Assembly (NCBI GenBank): GCA_964624395.1
Contig: CAZUWY010000049.1
Location: forward strand, 1-11,565
Length of the DNA stretch: 11,565 nt
DNA from: UBA1046 sp964624395
Lineage (GTDB): Bacteria > Bacillota > Clostridia > Saccharofermentanales > DTU023
Reading direction: 5' to 3'
The number at the start of each line of letters is the position of its first letter. Position 1 is the stretch's first letter. Below are positions 1 through 7,899 of the stretch, one piece after another. Position numbers and translations under genes: made by a program. Under the pieces are notes generated by a model. It was not told the DNA's origin and did no database searches. It worked only from the letters and a program-made list of their open reading frames with translations.

Positions 1-197
1 GGACTGATGCATCCAAACCCGCAAAAGAAACGATTTGTTTACCACTAGGGAAACGGCTGATGTCACATCTATCAATTCATAAAAGTGTACAGAATTTCGT
101 TTTAGTTTAACTTGAAGTTCACAGCAGCTCTTATTCATTGTCTCTTGCTATCAACTTGCCCTCTTCTTTGTTAAAATAACATATCGAGGTGCAATTG
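1..197. other. AT-rich leader upstream of rnhA, no recognisable gene
   Basis: No convincing gene is visible. One + strand frame is open from base 3 to a TAA at 108-110 and could be the last ~35 codons of an upstream gene entering from outside the window, but the peptide resembles no family I know. A pyrimidine-rich stretch followed by TAAAAT (172-177) lies just before rnhA. I could not pair it with a properly spaced -35 box: TTGCCC at 156-161 is too close and TTGCTA at 145-150 is too far. A promoter for the rnhA block is therefore likely somewhere here but not located. No terminator hairpin or RNA gene was seen. Confidence 0.4.
186..191 (+). promoter_or_regulatory. Ribosome binding site that sets the rnhA start
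   Basis: GAGGTG lies six bases before the ATG at 198. This supports ATG 198 as the start. The in-frame GTG at 189 lies inside the ribosome binding site itself, and the TTG at 195 is too close to it. Confidence 0.65.
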
Positions 198-659
198 ATG
201 TCGGCTGTAAGTAATAGGGCAAAGCCCCATGTAGAAATCTACACAGATGGAGCCTGTTCAGGCAATCCTGGTCCCGGGGGCTGGGCAGCTATCTTAATAT
301 TTGGTGAGGTTGAAAAAGAGATCAGTGGTTATGAGCCGGACACAACCAATAACAGAATGGAGTTAACAGCCGCTCTAATGGCTTTAAAAGAGCTTAATCA
401 GCCCTGTCGAGTAACTTTATATAGCGACAGCTCATATCTCGTTAATGCCTTTCAGGACGGCTGGCTGGATAAATGGCAGCTTAATAACTGGAAGAATGCC
501 GCCGGCGGTGACGTCAGCAATCCAGATCTATGGAAAGCCCTATTAGAAGAAAATGCCCGCCATGAGATAGAATGGGTCAAGGTCAAAGGTCATAGCGATA
601 ATGAATACAATAATCGTTGTGATAAGATGGCAGTTGAAGAGATAAAGAGGAGGCATTAG
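198..659 (+). CDS. rnhA: Ribonuclease HI
   Basis: Cytoplasmic endonuclease that cuts the RNA strand of RNA-DNA hybrids, removing R-loops and primer RNA. The product is 153 aa from ATG 198, close to the ~155 aa of the E. coli enzyme. The metal-binding carboxylates are all visible: D17 in YTDGACSGNPGPGGW, E55 in NNRMELTA, D77 in YSDSS and D142 in NRCDKMA. The catalytic histidine is H132 in KGHSD. The Trp-rich segment at residues 88-101 (GWLDKWQLNNWKNA) matches the basic protrusion ('handle') of E. coli-type RNase HI used for substrate binding, so this is not a minimal handle-less form. The Nudix gene begins two bases after the stop, and its ribosome binding site (AGAGGAGG, 646-653) lies inside the rnhA end, so the two are very likely co-transcribed. 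Confidence 0.96.
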   Translation: MSAVSNRAKPHVEIYTDGACSGNPGPGGWAAILIFGEVEKEISGYEPDTTNNRMELTAALMALKELNQPCRVTLYSDSSYLVNAFQDGWLDKWQLNNWKNAAGGDVSNPDLWKALLEENARHEIEWVKVKGHSDNEYNNRCDKMAVEEIKRRH

Positions 660-661
660 GG

Positions 662-1369
662 ATGGAAAAAGATAGCTCCGGACAATTTGATTTAAAACCT
701 GTGCGGATACATTCTGCTGATGAAGCAGAACTTGAAGAACAGTTAGACGAAGACACTGGTTATCTTGAAGAAGAAATAAGCCTATCTTCTATCTATAGCG
801 GTGAAGCAATTGAGGAAATAATCGCTGTCCATCCGGACGAAGAGTTAAAAGAGATCCTGATTGAGACAGATATTAAATTTGTGGGTAGGGTCTTTGCTGT
901 TGAACTAGACAAGGTTTTACTGTCTGATGGCAGGCACTCCAGGCGTGAAATCGTGCGCCATCCCGGAGGGGCCTGTGTTGTGGCCTTGGATTATGCCGGC
1001 TATATTTGCCTGGTCCGCCAGTATCGTCTGGCCTTTGATCGCATTACCCTGGAGCTGCCTGCAGGAAAACTGGACAAGGATGAAGAGCCTCTTTATTGTG
1101 CCCAAAGAGAGCTTTATGAAGAGACAGGTCTGAGAGCAAACGATTGGCGGGAACTGGCCACTGTAATGCCGTCTCCCGGCTACTCCGATGAGCTGATTGG
1201 TATCTATCTGGCTGAAAATTTAATTCAAGAAGAAAAGAATCCAGACGAGGGCGAATTTGTCTCGCTGGTCAAAATGCCGCTTAATGAAGCTATGCAAATG
1301 GTCCTAAACGGCAGTATTATGGATGCTAAGACCTGCCTGGGAATTGTTCTTGCCTCCCAGCTAACTTGA
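662..1369 (+). CDS. nudF: Nudix hydrolase, ADP-ribose pyrophosphatase type, with acidic N-terminal extension
   Basis: Predicted to split ADP-ribose into AMP and ribose 5-phosphate with Mg2+. The Nudix box is intact at residues 135-157 (G-x5-E-x7-RELYEETGL). It is followed by P172 in PSPGYSDE, the downstream proline typical of the ADPRase subgroup, and by IGIYLAENL. Family members such as B. subtilis NudF are about 185 aa. This protein is 235 aa because residues 1 to about 70 precede the normal start of the fold; that part is rich in Glu and Asp. No other Met occurs before residue 169, and the SD AGAGGAGG sits eight bases before ATG 662, so the long form looks genuine. The symbol follows the best-known homologue; other dinucleotide-sugar substrates are possible. 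The gene lies between rnhA (2-base gap) and ftsK (18-base gap). Confidence 0.88.
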   Translation: MEKDSSGQFDLKPVRIHSADEAELEEQLDEDTGYLEEEISLSSIYSGEAIEEIIAVHPDEELKEILIETDIKFVGRVFAVELDKVLLSDGRHSRREIVRHPGGACVVALDYAGYICLVRQYRLAFDRITLELPAGKLDKDEEPLYCAQRELYEETGLRANDWRELATVMPSPGYSDELIGIYLAENLIQEEKNPDEGEFVSLVKMPLNEAMQMVLNGSIMDAKTCLGIVLASQLT

Positions 1370-1387
1370 AAGAGCAAGAATTAATTA

Positions 1388-3961
1388 GTGAGCAGAGAGA
1401 TGGAAGAGAAAAAAAGCATTGTCAAAAAGGAGATCTATGGCGTTTTTTATTTTGCCTTCTCGATCCTTTTGGCGCTGGCTTTCTATGCCCCGCAAAAATG
1501 GACCGGCCCCATCGGTGCTTTTACCAGAAGAATGGGGGTCAGCCTTTTAGGTACAATTGTCTATGTTGTACCAGCCCTCTTTATTTACCTGGCCATTGAG
1601 TATTTTCTAGAAGATGAAAGCAAGATGACCCATCTGCGCTTTCTTTGTGTAGGCCTCATTCTCTTATCTGCCAGCGGAATTATCAATATACTGGCGGGAC
1701 CAGATCTTGCTGTTCTTCATCCGGGCCCAGAAAAGTACTCTGCTTTCAGCCTGATTGGAGAGCTTTGGCAGTCTGGAGCTGCCGTCATTGCTGAGGAGGC
1801 TGCCTCTATCTGGAGCGGCGGCCTGATTGGTGGCCTGATCGGGCTTGGCTTAAAAGCTGTGGCAGGGGAGACGGGTGCTGCCATCATCCTTGCTGCCATG
1901 ATCTTTGCTCTCTTGGTTTTAATCTTTAATGTCTCCTATCGCGCCTATGTGAGAAGATCTGCCCGAGTAATTAAAGATGCCCAGATGAGAATGGAAAGCA
2001 GCATCAGATCCAGTATCGAAAATAAAAGAGAGAGATATAACGAGCAGGCCTATTTCGACGAGCTGGGAGATATAAATTACTTAAAAAACCGACGCAGAGG
2101 ATTGCTGAACCTAGAGGCAGATAAAAATCAGGAGCAAACTGATGCTGAACAGATCAGATATCAGCTGCCGGGAGGAGATCTTCGGGGGAAAGACCAGGAA
2201 GATAATCCCGAAATAGATTATCCCATGTACAAAAAGGATCTGGACTATGGTGCAAACGGAGCCCCGTATAGCCATTTAACCTATCCTTCTTTTGATCAGA
2301 GCGGGCAGGCCTTGCAGCTGGCTAAAAAGGGTATTTCTCCAACAGATGAAAGAGATCAGGCTCTGGCTTCGACTATGGGCGCTGCTTCATCTCCAGATGA
2401 CCACAGCAGAGATAGCTGGACCGACAGAGGTGATCAGACGGCGGGGACAAGAAAGGTCAGATCTTCCAAATCTGGCGAGCAGATATCTTTGTTTACAGAA
2501 TACAAAGCTTTCCCGCTCAGTTTACTGGCAGCGGATAAATATAAAAAGGCTTCGCGCGAAAGCGTTAAGAGTATTCAAGACAAAAGTAAAAAGCTGGAAG
2601 AGACTTTGCAAAGCTTCGGTGTTGAGGCCAAAGTCACTAATTTTATCAGCGGGCCAACCTTGACCCGCTTTGAACTAACCCCGGGCCTCGGTGTCAAGGT
2701 TTCCAGAATTGTCAATTTAAGTGACGACATAGCTTTGAATCTGGCGGCCTATGGCGTGCGCATTGAAGCTCCCATACCGGGAAAGTCTGCCATCGGGATT
2801 GAAATCCCCAATAAGCATACCCAGCCTGTGCTTTTAAGACCAATTCTGGAAGAGCAGAGCTTCATCGAACAAAGTAAAGACAATCACTTGCTGTCGGTAA
2901 TCGGGCGCGATGTCTCCGGAAAACCCATCTACTGCGATATCTCTAAAATGCCTCATCTCTTAATTGCTGGTGCCACCGGAGCGGGCAAATCCGTCTGCAT
3001 CAACTCCATGCTCATCAGCTTGCTCTATCATTCATCACCGCAGGATTTAAGGCTGCTCTTAATTGATCCCAAGGTAGTTGAATTAAGCGTCTATAACGGT
3101 ATACCGCATCTTTTGCAGCCGGTTGTAACTGACCCTAAGAAGGCCTATGGAGTTCTCAACTGGGCAGTGATGGAAATGGACCGCCGCTATAATCTCTTTG
3201 CAGAAAGGCAGGTGCGAGAGATTAAATCATATAATGATGTGATCAAGCACTTCTCTGATGAAGATCCTGAATATCTGCCCCTAGTCCTGATAGTGATTGA
3301 TGAGCTGGCCGATCTGATGGCCACAACCTCCAAAGAGGTGGAAGATGCCATCCAAAGACTGATGGCCAAGGCGAGGGCGGCGGGCATACATGTCATTATC
3401 GCTACGCAAAGACCTTCTGTTGATGTCATCACCGGTGTAATTAAAGCCAATATTCCCTCCAGGATTGCTTTCAGCGTGGCTTCCCAGGTGGATTCAAGGA
3501 CCATCCTCGATACCGGCGGGGCAGAGAAACTTCTGGGCAAGGGAGATCTTTTGTACTTCCCGCAGAGCAGGCCGAAAGCCATGCGCGGACAAGGAGCATT
3601 TGTTACGGATTCAGAAGTTGAAAATGTTTTAAATCATATCCGCAGCATCTACGGTGAGCAATATGATGATGCTGTGGCAGAAGCAATTGCCAACCCCGCC
3701 TCCGTTGGTTTAGGCCAAAATGGCAACGGGGCAGAAGAAGAAGAGGATGAACTTTTTGAAGATGCTCTGCAGCTGGTGGTGGAAACGGGCTATGCTTCAA
3801 TCTCGCTTTTGCAAAGAAGGCTTACCATTGGCTATCCCAGAGCTGCCCGCCTGGTGGACAGACTTTTCGACCGCGGCTATATCGGCCCCTTTGAGGGCAG
3901 TAAGCCCAGAAAAGTATTGCTCAGCATGGAGCAGTATCTGGCCAGAAATAAGGAAGATTAA
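1388..3961 (+). CDS. ftsK: DNA translocase FtsK/SpoIIIE
   Basis: Membrane-anchored hexameric ATPase that pumps chromosomal DNA across the division septum (in spore formers, into the forespore). From GTG 1388 it is 857 aa. The N-terminus has four hydrophobic segments at about residues 16-34, 51-74, 83-103 and 162-183, with a Gly-rich stretch (143-159) before the last. A charged, low-conservation linker runs to about 368. The motor follows, with Walker A GATGAGKS at 528-535, Walker B LVLIVIDE at 632-639 and the family motif ATQRPSVDVITG. A C-terminal winged helix (gamma domain, about 789-851) should read oriented DNA signals. The start is uncertain: GTG 1388 has only a distant GAAAGAG upstream, and in-frame ATG 1400 would give 853 aa; neither has a strong ribosome binding site. 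An upstream in-frame TAA at 1382 excludes longer forms. Whether it acts in vegetative division or sporulation cannot be told from sequence. Confidence 0.96.
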   Translation: MSREMEEKKSIVKKEIYGVFYFAFSILLALAFYAPQKWTGPIGAFTRRMGVSLLGTIVYVVPALFIYLAIEYFLEDESKMTHLRFLCVGLILLSASGIINILAGPDLAVLHPGPEKYSAFSLIGELWQSGAAVIAEEAASIWSGGLIGGLIGLGLKAVAGETGAAIILAAMIFALLVLIFNVSYRAYVRRSARVIKDAQMRMESSIRSSIENKRERYNEQAYFDELGDINYLKNRRRGLLNLEADKNQEQTDAEQIRYQLPGGDLRGKDQEDNPEIDYPMYKKDLDYGANGAPYSHLTYPSFDQSGQALQLAKKGISPTDERDQALASTMGAASSPDDHSRDSWTDRGDQTAGTRKVRSSKSGEQISLFTEYKAFPLSLLAADKYKKASRESVKSIQDKSKKLEETLQSFGVEAKVTNFISGPTLTRFELTPGLGVKVSRIVNLSDDIALNLAAYGVRIEAPIPGKSAIGIEIPNKHTQPVLLRPILEEQSFIEQSKDNHLLSVIGRDVSGKPIYCDISKMPHLLIAGATGAGKSVCINSMLISLLYHSSPQDLRLLLIDPKVVELSVYNGIPHLLQPVVTDPKKAYGVLNWAVMEMDRRYNLFAERQVREIKSYNDVIKHFSDEDPEYLPLVLIVIDELADLMATTSKEVEDAIQRLMAKARAAGIHVIIATQRPSVDVITGVIKANIPSRIAFSVASQVDSRTILDTGGAEKLLGKGDLLYFPQSRPKAMRGQGAFVTDSEVENVLNHIRSIYGEQYDDAVAEAIANPASVGLGQNGNGAEEEEDELFEDALQLVVETGYASISLLQRRLTIGYPRAARLVDRLFDRGYIGPFEGSKPRKVLLSMEQYLARNKED

Positions 3962-3962
3962 T

Positions 3963-3998
3963 ACTGGCAGAGGGGATTTTGGCTTTGGCCATGCCAGT
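3963..3998 (+). repeat. Inverted repeat in the ftsK-folD gap
   Basis: ACTGGCA (3963-3969) and TGCCAGT (3992-3998) are perfect 7-base inverted copies separated by 22 bases, starting just after the ftsK stop. A smaller GGC-TTTG-GCC hairpin lies inside the loop. No T-run follows, so it is not a standard intrinsic terminator. It may be an mRNA stem-loop between two expression blocks, or chance. Confidence 0.3.
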
Positions 3999-4034
3999 TA
4001 AGATAGAGAGATTAAATTTTGGGAGGAAGATCAA

Positions 4035-4892
4035 ATGGCAGTCATTATCGATGGGAAGAAGCTGGCCCTGGAGATCAGAGAGAGGCTGGGCAGGGAGGTT
4101 AGTGAACTTAAGAGGAAATTTGAACGGGCACCTGGACTTGCTGTTGTGCAGGTAGGGGAAGATCCGGCCTCAACTGTCTATGTCAGCAGTAAGATTAAAG
4201 CCTGTAAAGAAGCGGGGATAGAGTCCTTTGGACATATTTTGCCGGATGCTACCACGGAAGAAGAGCTCTTAGCCTTGGTAGATCAACTCAATAATGATCC
4301 GGCAGTTGACGGAATCTTGGTCCAGCTGCCCCTGCCGCCGCAGATTGATGAGAATGCTGTCATCTGTGCAATCTCTCCCCAGAAGGATGTCGACGGTTTT
4401 CATCCGTTAAATGCCGGTTATCTCTCGGTGGGAAAACCCGCTCTGGTGGCCTGCACGCCGCTGGGCTGCATTGAGATGCTCAGGTCGGTCGACACCAAAT
4501 TCAAGGGTAAAAAGGCAGTTATGATCGGGCGCAGCAATATTGTTGGCAAGCCGGTAGCTCAGCTTCTACTCAAGGAAAACTGTACAGTGACCATCGCCCA
4601 TAGATACACCGAAGGTCTGCCGGAGATCTGCCAGGAGGCAGATATTATTGTCGTGGCAATCGGCCAGCCGCTTTTCATTGACGATAAATATGTCAAGGAA
4701 GGCCAGACTATTATCGATGTCGGGATCAATCGCACTAAGGAAGGTAAGATTGTGGGTGATGTAGATTTTGAAAAAGTTGCACCCATTGTCAGAGCCATCA
4801 GCCCGGTTCCGGGTGGCGTAGGCCCGATGACCATTGCCATGCTCTTACAAAATACAGTCACGGCCTACTGCCGTCGAATGGACCTGCAGTGA
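4035..4892 (+). CDS. folD: Bifunctional methylenetetrahydrofolate dehydrogenase / methenyltetrahydrofolate cyclohydrolase
   Basis: Cytoplasmic enzyme interconverting 5,10-methylene-, 5,10-methenyl- and 10-formyl-tetrahydrofolate, supplying one-carbon units for purine and formyl-Met synthesis; in acetogens it is also part of the Wood-Ljungdahl methyl branch. The 285 aa length is normal. The N-terminal catalytic domain has Y49 and K53 in YVSSKIKA (the conserved catalytic lysine), LVQLPLP (95-101) and D120 in KDVDGFHP. The dinucleotide domain has GRSNIVGKP (165-173), DVGINR and the C-terminal PVPGGVGPMT signature. The start ATG 4035 has GGGAGG at 4021-4026 with eight-base spacing. NADP versus NAD preference cannot be judged from these motifs. 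The stop overlaps the GTG start of cinA. Confidence 0.97.
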   Translation: MAVIIDGKKLALEIRERLGREVSELKRKFERAPGLAVVQVGEDPASTVYVSSKIKACKEAGIESFGHILPDATTEEELLALVDQLNNDPAVDGILVQLPLPPQIDENAVICAISPQKDVDGFHPLNAGYLSVGKPALVACTPLGCIEMLRSVDTKFKGKKAVMIGRSNIVGKPVAQLLLKENCTVTIAHRYTEGLPEICQEADIIVVAIGQPLFIDDKYVKEGQTIIDVGINRTKEGKIVGDVDFEKVAPIVRAISPVPGGVGPMTIAMLLQNTVTAYCRRMDLQ

Positions 4893-6205
4893 GTAAATGG
4901 AAAGCTGTTTTGCCCGAGCAGGGGCAAAGTATTAACAACGCTGAAATTGTTACAATTGGCACAGAATTACTTTTAGGGCAAACTCTCAACACCAATGCCA
5001 GAGATCTTGCTTTGGAATTATCTGAACTGGGCATCAGCTGCTACCATCAGGTGGTGGTCGGAGATAATTTTGACCGCCTCAAAGATGTTCTCCTTCATGC
5101 GCTTGAACGCAGCGATCTTGTTTTGGCCACCGGCGGTCTGGGTCCTACCGAAGACGATATTACTATGGCCGTTGTGGCAGATATTCTGGGCGAGGAACTG
5201 GTCTTTCACGCTGAGGCCAAGGAGATCGTGGAGAGATATTTTATTTCCAGAGGTAAAGAGCCCAATCCCAACAGCTGGAAGCAAACCATGTTCCCTGAAA
5301 AGGCCAAAGTATTAAATAATCCCGTCGGTACTGCCCCGGCAGCGCTGATTGCACTTAAAAGGGAGGAGAGAACTGTTTACCTGGCTGTTTTACCGGGTCC
5401 TCCGGCCGAGCTAAATGAGATCTTTGCCACCGAGATAAAGCCCTGGCTGAGGCAAAGGAGCAAGCAGCATTTATATCATCTCTATATTCGCACGATAGGA
5501 ATTGGTGAGAGCCTACTGGTGGCAAAGATTTCAGATTTGATCCATGACCAAGGTGAAATATCGATTGCCCCCTACGCCTCTACAGGGGAGGCCATGCTCA
5601 GGCTTAGCTATCTGGCCGCCAGAGACCTTAGCCAGGAAGAGCAGAGGGAAAAATTTTCCCCTCTTTTAGAAGAGATCAAAAAAAGAGTAGGGGAATATAT
5701 TTATTCGCTTGACAACAAAAATCTTGCCCAAGTGGCCTATGCTCTTTTGCTGGAGCAAAAGGCCAGCTTAGCTGTGGCTGAATCTTGTACAGCGGGTCTT
5801 CTGGCCGCTGAAATAACCAAAATTTCCGGGGCCTCAAAAGTTTTCAAAGGCGGTATAGTATCTTATGCCAATGAAATCAAAGAAAGAATGCTTCAGATAC
5901 CGGCAGAGCTCTTGCAGGAAAAAGGGGCGGTGAGTGAAGAGGTGGCTCTTAAAATGGCAGCAGCGGCAAGAAGAGAATTTGCCAGCGATTATGCCCTCTC
6001 AATCACCGGCATAGCCGGGCCCGAGGGCGGCAGCAAAGAAAAACCAGTGGGTACGGTCTGGATTGGAATTTCAGCTGCCAATGGTTCTTTGGCCCAAAGA
6101 TTTCTTTTTGGTGGCGGCAGGGAGCAGATAAGAAAGCTTGCTGTTCTTTCTGCTTTTGATATTCTGAGACGAAGATTAATTTCAGATAATTTGATAGGAA
6201 CTTGA
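4889..6205 (+). CDS. cinA: CinA-like protein with NMN-deamidase (PncC) domain
   Basis: Two-domain protein of 438 aa. The N-terminal MoCF-like domain (COG1058) has TIGTELLLGQTLNTNA and TGGLGPTEDD (81-90). The C-terminal CinA/PncC domain, which in characterised homologues hydrolyses nicotinamide mononucleotide to nicotinate mononucleotide in pyridine salvage, has AESCTAG (297-303) and ITGIAGPEGGS. The family usually reads SCTGG; here residue 302 is Ala. The reading starts at GTG 4889, which overlaps the folD TGA as GTGA. About 16 residues precede the usual family start, but no in-frame ATG lies between, so GTG 4889 with translation coupled to folD is the best choice. In Bacillota cinA commonly sits directly upstream of recA and was named for competence-induced expression; here murJ intervenes. 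Confidence 0.93.
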   Translation: MSKWKAVLPEQGQSINNAEIVTIGTELLLGQTLNTNARDLALELSELGISCYHQVVVGDNFDRLKDVLLHALERSDLVLATGGLGPTEDDITMAVVADILGEELVFHAEAKEIVERYFISRGKEPNPNSWKQTMFPEKAKVLNNPVGTAPAALIALKREERTVYLAVLPGPPAELNEIFATEIKPWLRQRSKQHLYHLYIRTIGIGESLLVAKISDLIHDQGEISIAPYASTGEAMLRLSYLAARDLSQEEQREKFSPLLEEIKKRVGEYIYSLDNKNLAQVAYALLLEQKASLAVAESCTAGLLAAEITKISGASKVFKGGIVSYANEIKERMLQIPAELLQEKGAVSEEVALKMAAAARREFASDYALSITGIAGPEGGSKEKPVGTVWIGISAANGSLAQRFLFGGGREQIRKLAVLSAFDILRRRLISDNLIGT

Positions 6206-7785
6206 TGGCAAGAAAAAAGATATCCAAAGATATGTCGCTGATGACAGTTGCCATGATGGTAAGTCTGGCGGCCACCAAAATTGCGGGCTTCTTGAGAGAA
6301 GTCCTGATTGTCCCTGTTTTGGGCTATGGTGTCAATTCAGATGCTTATAATATCGGCTTTCAAATCCCGGATCTCTTTTATCAGATGCTGGTGGGTGGAG
6401 CGATCGGGGCGGCTGTCACACCGCTTTTGAGCTCTGCCATTGCCAAGGGGCAGACAAAGAGATTTTGGAAAAGCTTAAGCACTTTCATCACTGTTTTAAC
6501 TCTTGTCATGATTGCCGCCAATCTAATCGGCATTGCTCTCGCTCCTCTTTTGATCAAGGCCTATAATTCCAAGCAGTCCGAAGAAGTGATCAATCTGGCC
6601 GCCAAGGTGACCAGGGCATTATTCCCGCAGACCATCTTTATGATGCTCAGCGGAGTGGTGGTAGGTGTCATCCACGGCTACAGAGCCTTTCATAAGGCGC
6701 TGTTTAGTTCTTTTTTTTATAATCTTGTCTGTATCTTCTTTATCTTTTTCTGGGGCGATAAAACAATCTTTGGCCCGGTCAAAGTGGCTTATGGGGTGGT
6801 GATTGCCGCCTTTATCCAGTTTTTGTTCGTTCTCTTTCGGGCCAGGCAGGAAGTCAGCTTGTTCAAGCCCCGGCTGGATTTAGATGATCCCGGTTTTAGA
6901 AGGATTATAAAGCTTGCCGTACCAACACTTTTATCCGGCTCGGTGATGCAGATTAATGCCATTATCCAGACGCATTTTGCCCATCAGTTCCCCGGAGCGG
7001 TTACAGCCCTGAGGCATGTACAGGTAACCAGAAATCTGCCCCTGGGCATCATTGTGGTGGCAGTTACCAATATGATCCTGCCGCTTTTATCTGCTGCCCA
7101 TGCCAAAAGGGATTACGGCAGTATGAGGAGGGTCTATACTAACGGACTGCGGCGTGCGCTTTTCATGATTATCCCCTTCATGCTTATCTTCATTGTCTTT
7201 TCGCAAGATACTATCAGAGCCGTCTTCCAATGGCAGGGAGCCATACCGGAAAGCCGCATAGCCATTGAAGGAGGCCTTTTGCAAATCCATGCTTTCTCCT
7301 TGCTGGTTGCCACCATCGTCAATATAACCACTACTGCTTTTTATGCCCGCAAAGTGACTAAAATATCCATTTTGACCTCTTTTATCTCTCTGGCCCTAAA
7401 CCCGATATTTTGTGTTTTATTTGCCAATACTTTAGGACTAGGTCTCTACGGTATTCCTGTGGCCAATCTGGTCAATGATCTGATCAGAATGATGGTTTTG
7501 TCCTTTCTCTACAAAAGGCATCTGCCCCAGGGAAGACCCTACCGTCTGCTGCCTTTCTATATCCGGCTATTTATGATCTCTCTGGTGACAATAGTGGTGC
7601 TCCTGGGCATTAATACCATCCCCATCCATCCTGCCGGTAAGATCATGCAGCTTCTCTTTTACGGCATAAAAATTACCATCGGCCTTCTCAGCTGGTATTT
7701 TGCCGGTTTGGCGATTAATCTCAGAGAAGCTCTCTTTGTGCAAAAGGAGCTCAGAAGGATCATGGGCTTTTCACCTTTAGATTGA
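6205..7785 (+). CDS. murJ: MurJ/MVF-family lipid II flippase (divergent)
   Basis: Multi-pass membrane protein of 526 aa in the MOP exporter superfamily, expected to have 14 membrane helices and to flip the peptidoglycan precursor lipid II outward. Recognised by the N-terminal pattern ATKIAGFLREV, then NSDAYNIGFQIPDLF, GGAIGAAVTPLLS, and NLPLGIIVVAVTNMILPLLS. Against E. coli MurJ, R31 and D46 match R24 and D39, and K25 matches R18. R52 is replaced by Q60, and the D269/R270/E273 cluster falls in VTRNLP (274-279), where the Arg is displaced and the Glu is Asn. The gene could therefore be a MurJ subgroup or a related lipid exporter. ATG 6205 shares its A with the cinA TGA; AGGAA (6196-6200) precedes it. 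A TTG at 6202 would add one residue and is less likely. Confidence 0.85.
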   Translation: MARKKISKDMSLMTVAMMVSLAATKIAGFLREVLIVPVLGYGVNSDAYNIGFQIPDLFYQMLVGGAIGAAVTPLLSSAIAKGQTKRFWKSLSTFITVLTLVMIAANLIGIALAPLLIKAYNSKQSEEVINLAAKVTRALFPQTIFMMLSGVVVGVIHGYRAFHKALFSSFFYNLVCIFFIFFWGDKTIFGPVKVAYGVVIAAFIQFLFVLFRARQEVSLFKPRLDLDDPGFRRIIKLAVPTLLSGSVMQINAIIQTHFAHQFPGAVTALRHVQVTRNLPLGIIVVAVTNMILPLLSAAHAKRDYGSMRRVYTNGLRRALFMIIPFMLIFIVFSQDTIRAVFQWQGAIPESRIAIEGGLLQIHAFSLLVATIVNITTTAFYARKVTKISILTSFISLALNPIFCVLFANTLGLGLYGIPVANLVNDLIRMMVLSFLYKRHLPQGRPYRLLPFYIRLFMISLVTIVVLLGINTIPIHPAGKIMQLLFYGIKITIGLLSWYFAGLAINLREALFVQKELRRIMGFSPLD

Positions 7786-7899
7786 TAGAATTTTACCAGG
7801 GAGAATAACAGCCTATTTTGGTTTTCTTCTGTTCAAAAAGCTTATAAAAATGGCAGCTGAGCTTGACTAAAGCAGATGCTATCCGCAGAATTTTAATAA

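Noticed and set aside
81..120. Resemblance of the AT-rich segment GTGTACAGAATTTCG to an insertion-sequence end
   Set aside because: No matching inverted end, target duplication or transposase is visible, so the likeness is not enough.
189..197. Longer rnhA start at GTG 189
   Set aside because: The GTG overlaps the ribosome binding site GAGGTG, and ATG 198 is correctly spaced from it.
1366..1599. 77-codon frame overlapping the ftsK start, considered as a small gene between Nudix and ftsK
   Set aside because: It is the +1 shadow of the FtsK N-terminal membrane region and would remove the normal FtsK start.
3187..3582. 131-codon open frame on the minus strand inside ftsK
   Set aside because: It lies wholly opposite the conserved motor domain of FtsK, has no family resemblance and no ribosome binding site; it is a shadow frame.
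3720..4001. 93-codon + frame at the ftsK end running into the gap before folD
   Set aside because: It overlaps the conserved winged-helix region of FtsK in another frame and has a Trp/Met-rich, unnatural composition.
7804..7834. AACAG...CTGTT repeat after murJ as a terminator
   Set aside because: The stem is only five bases with a long loop, and A residues rather than T residues follow it; too weak to call.
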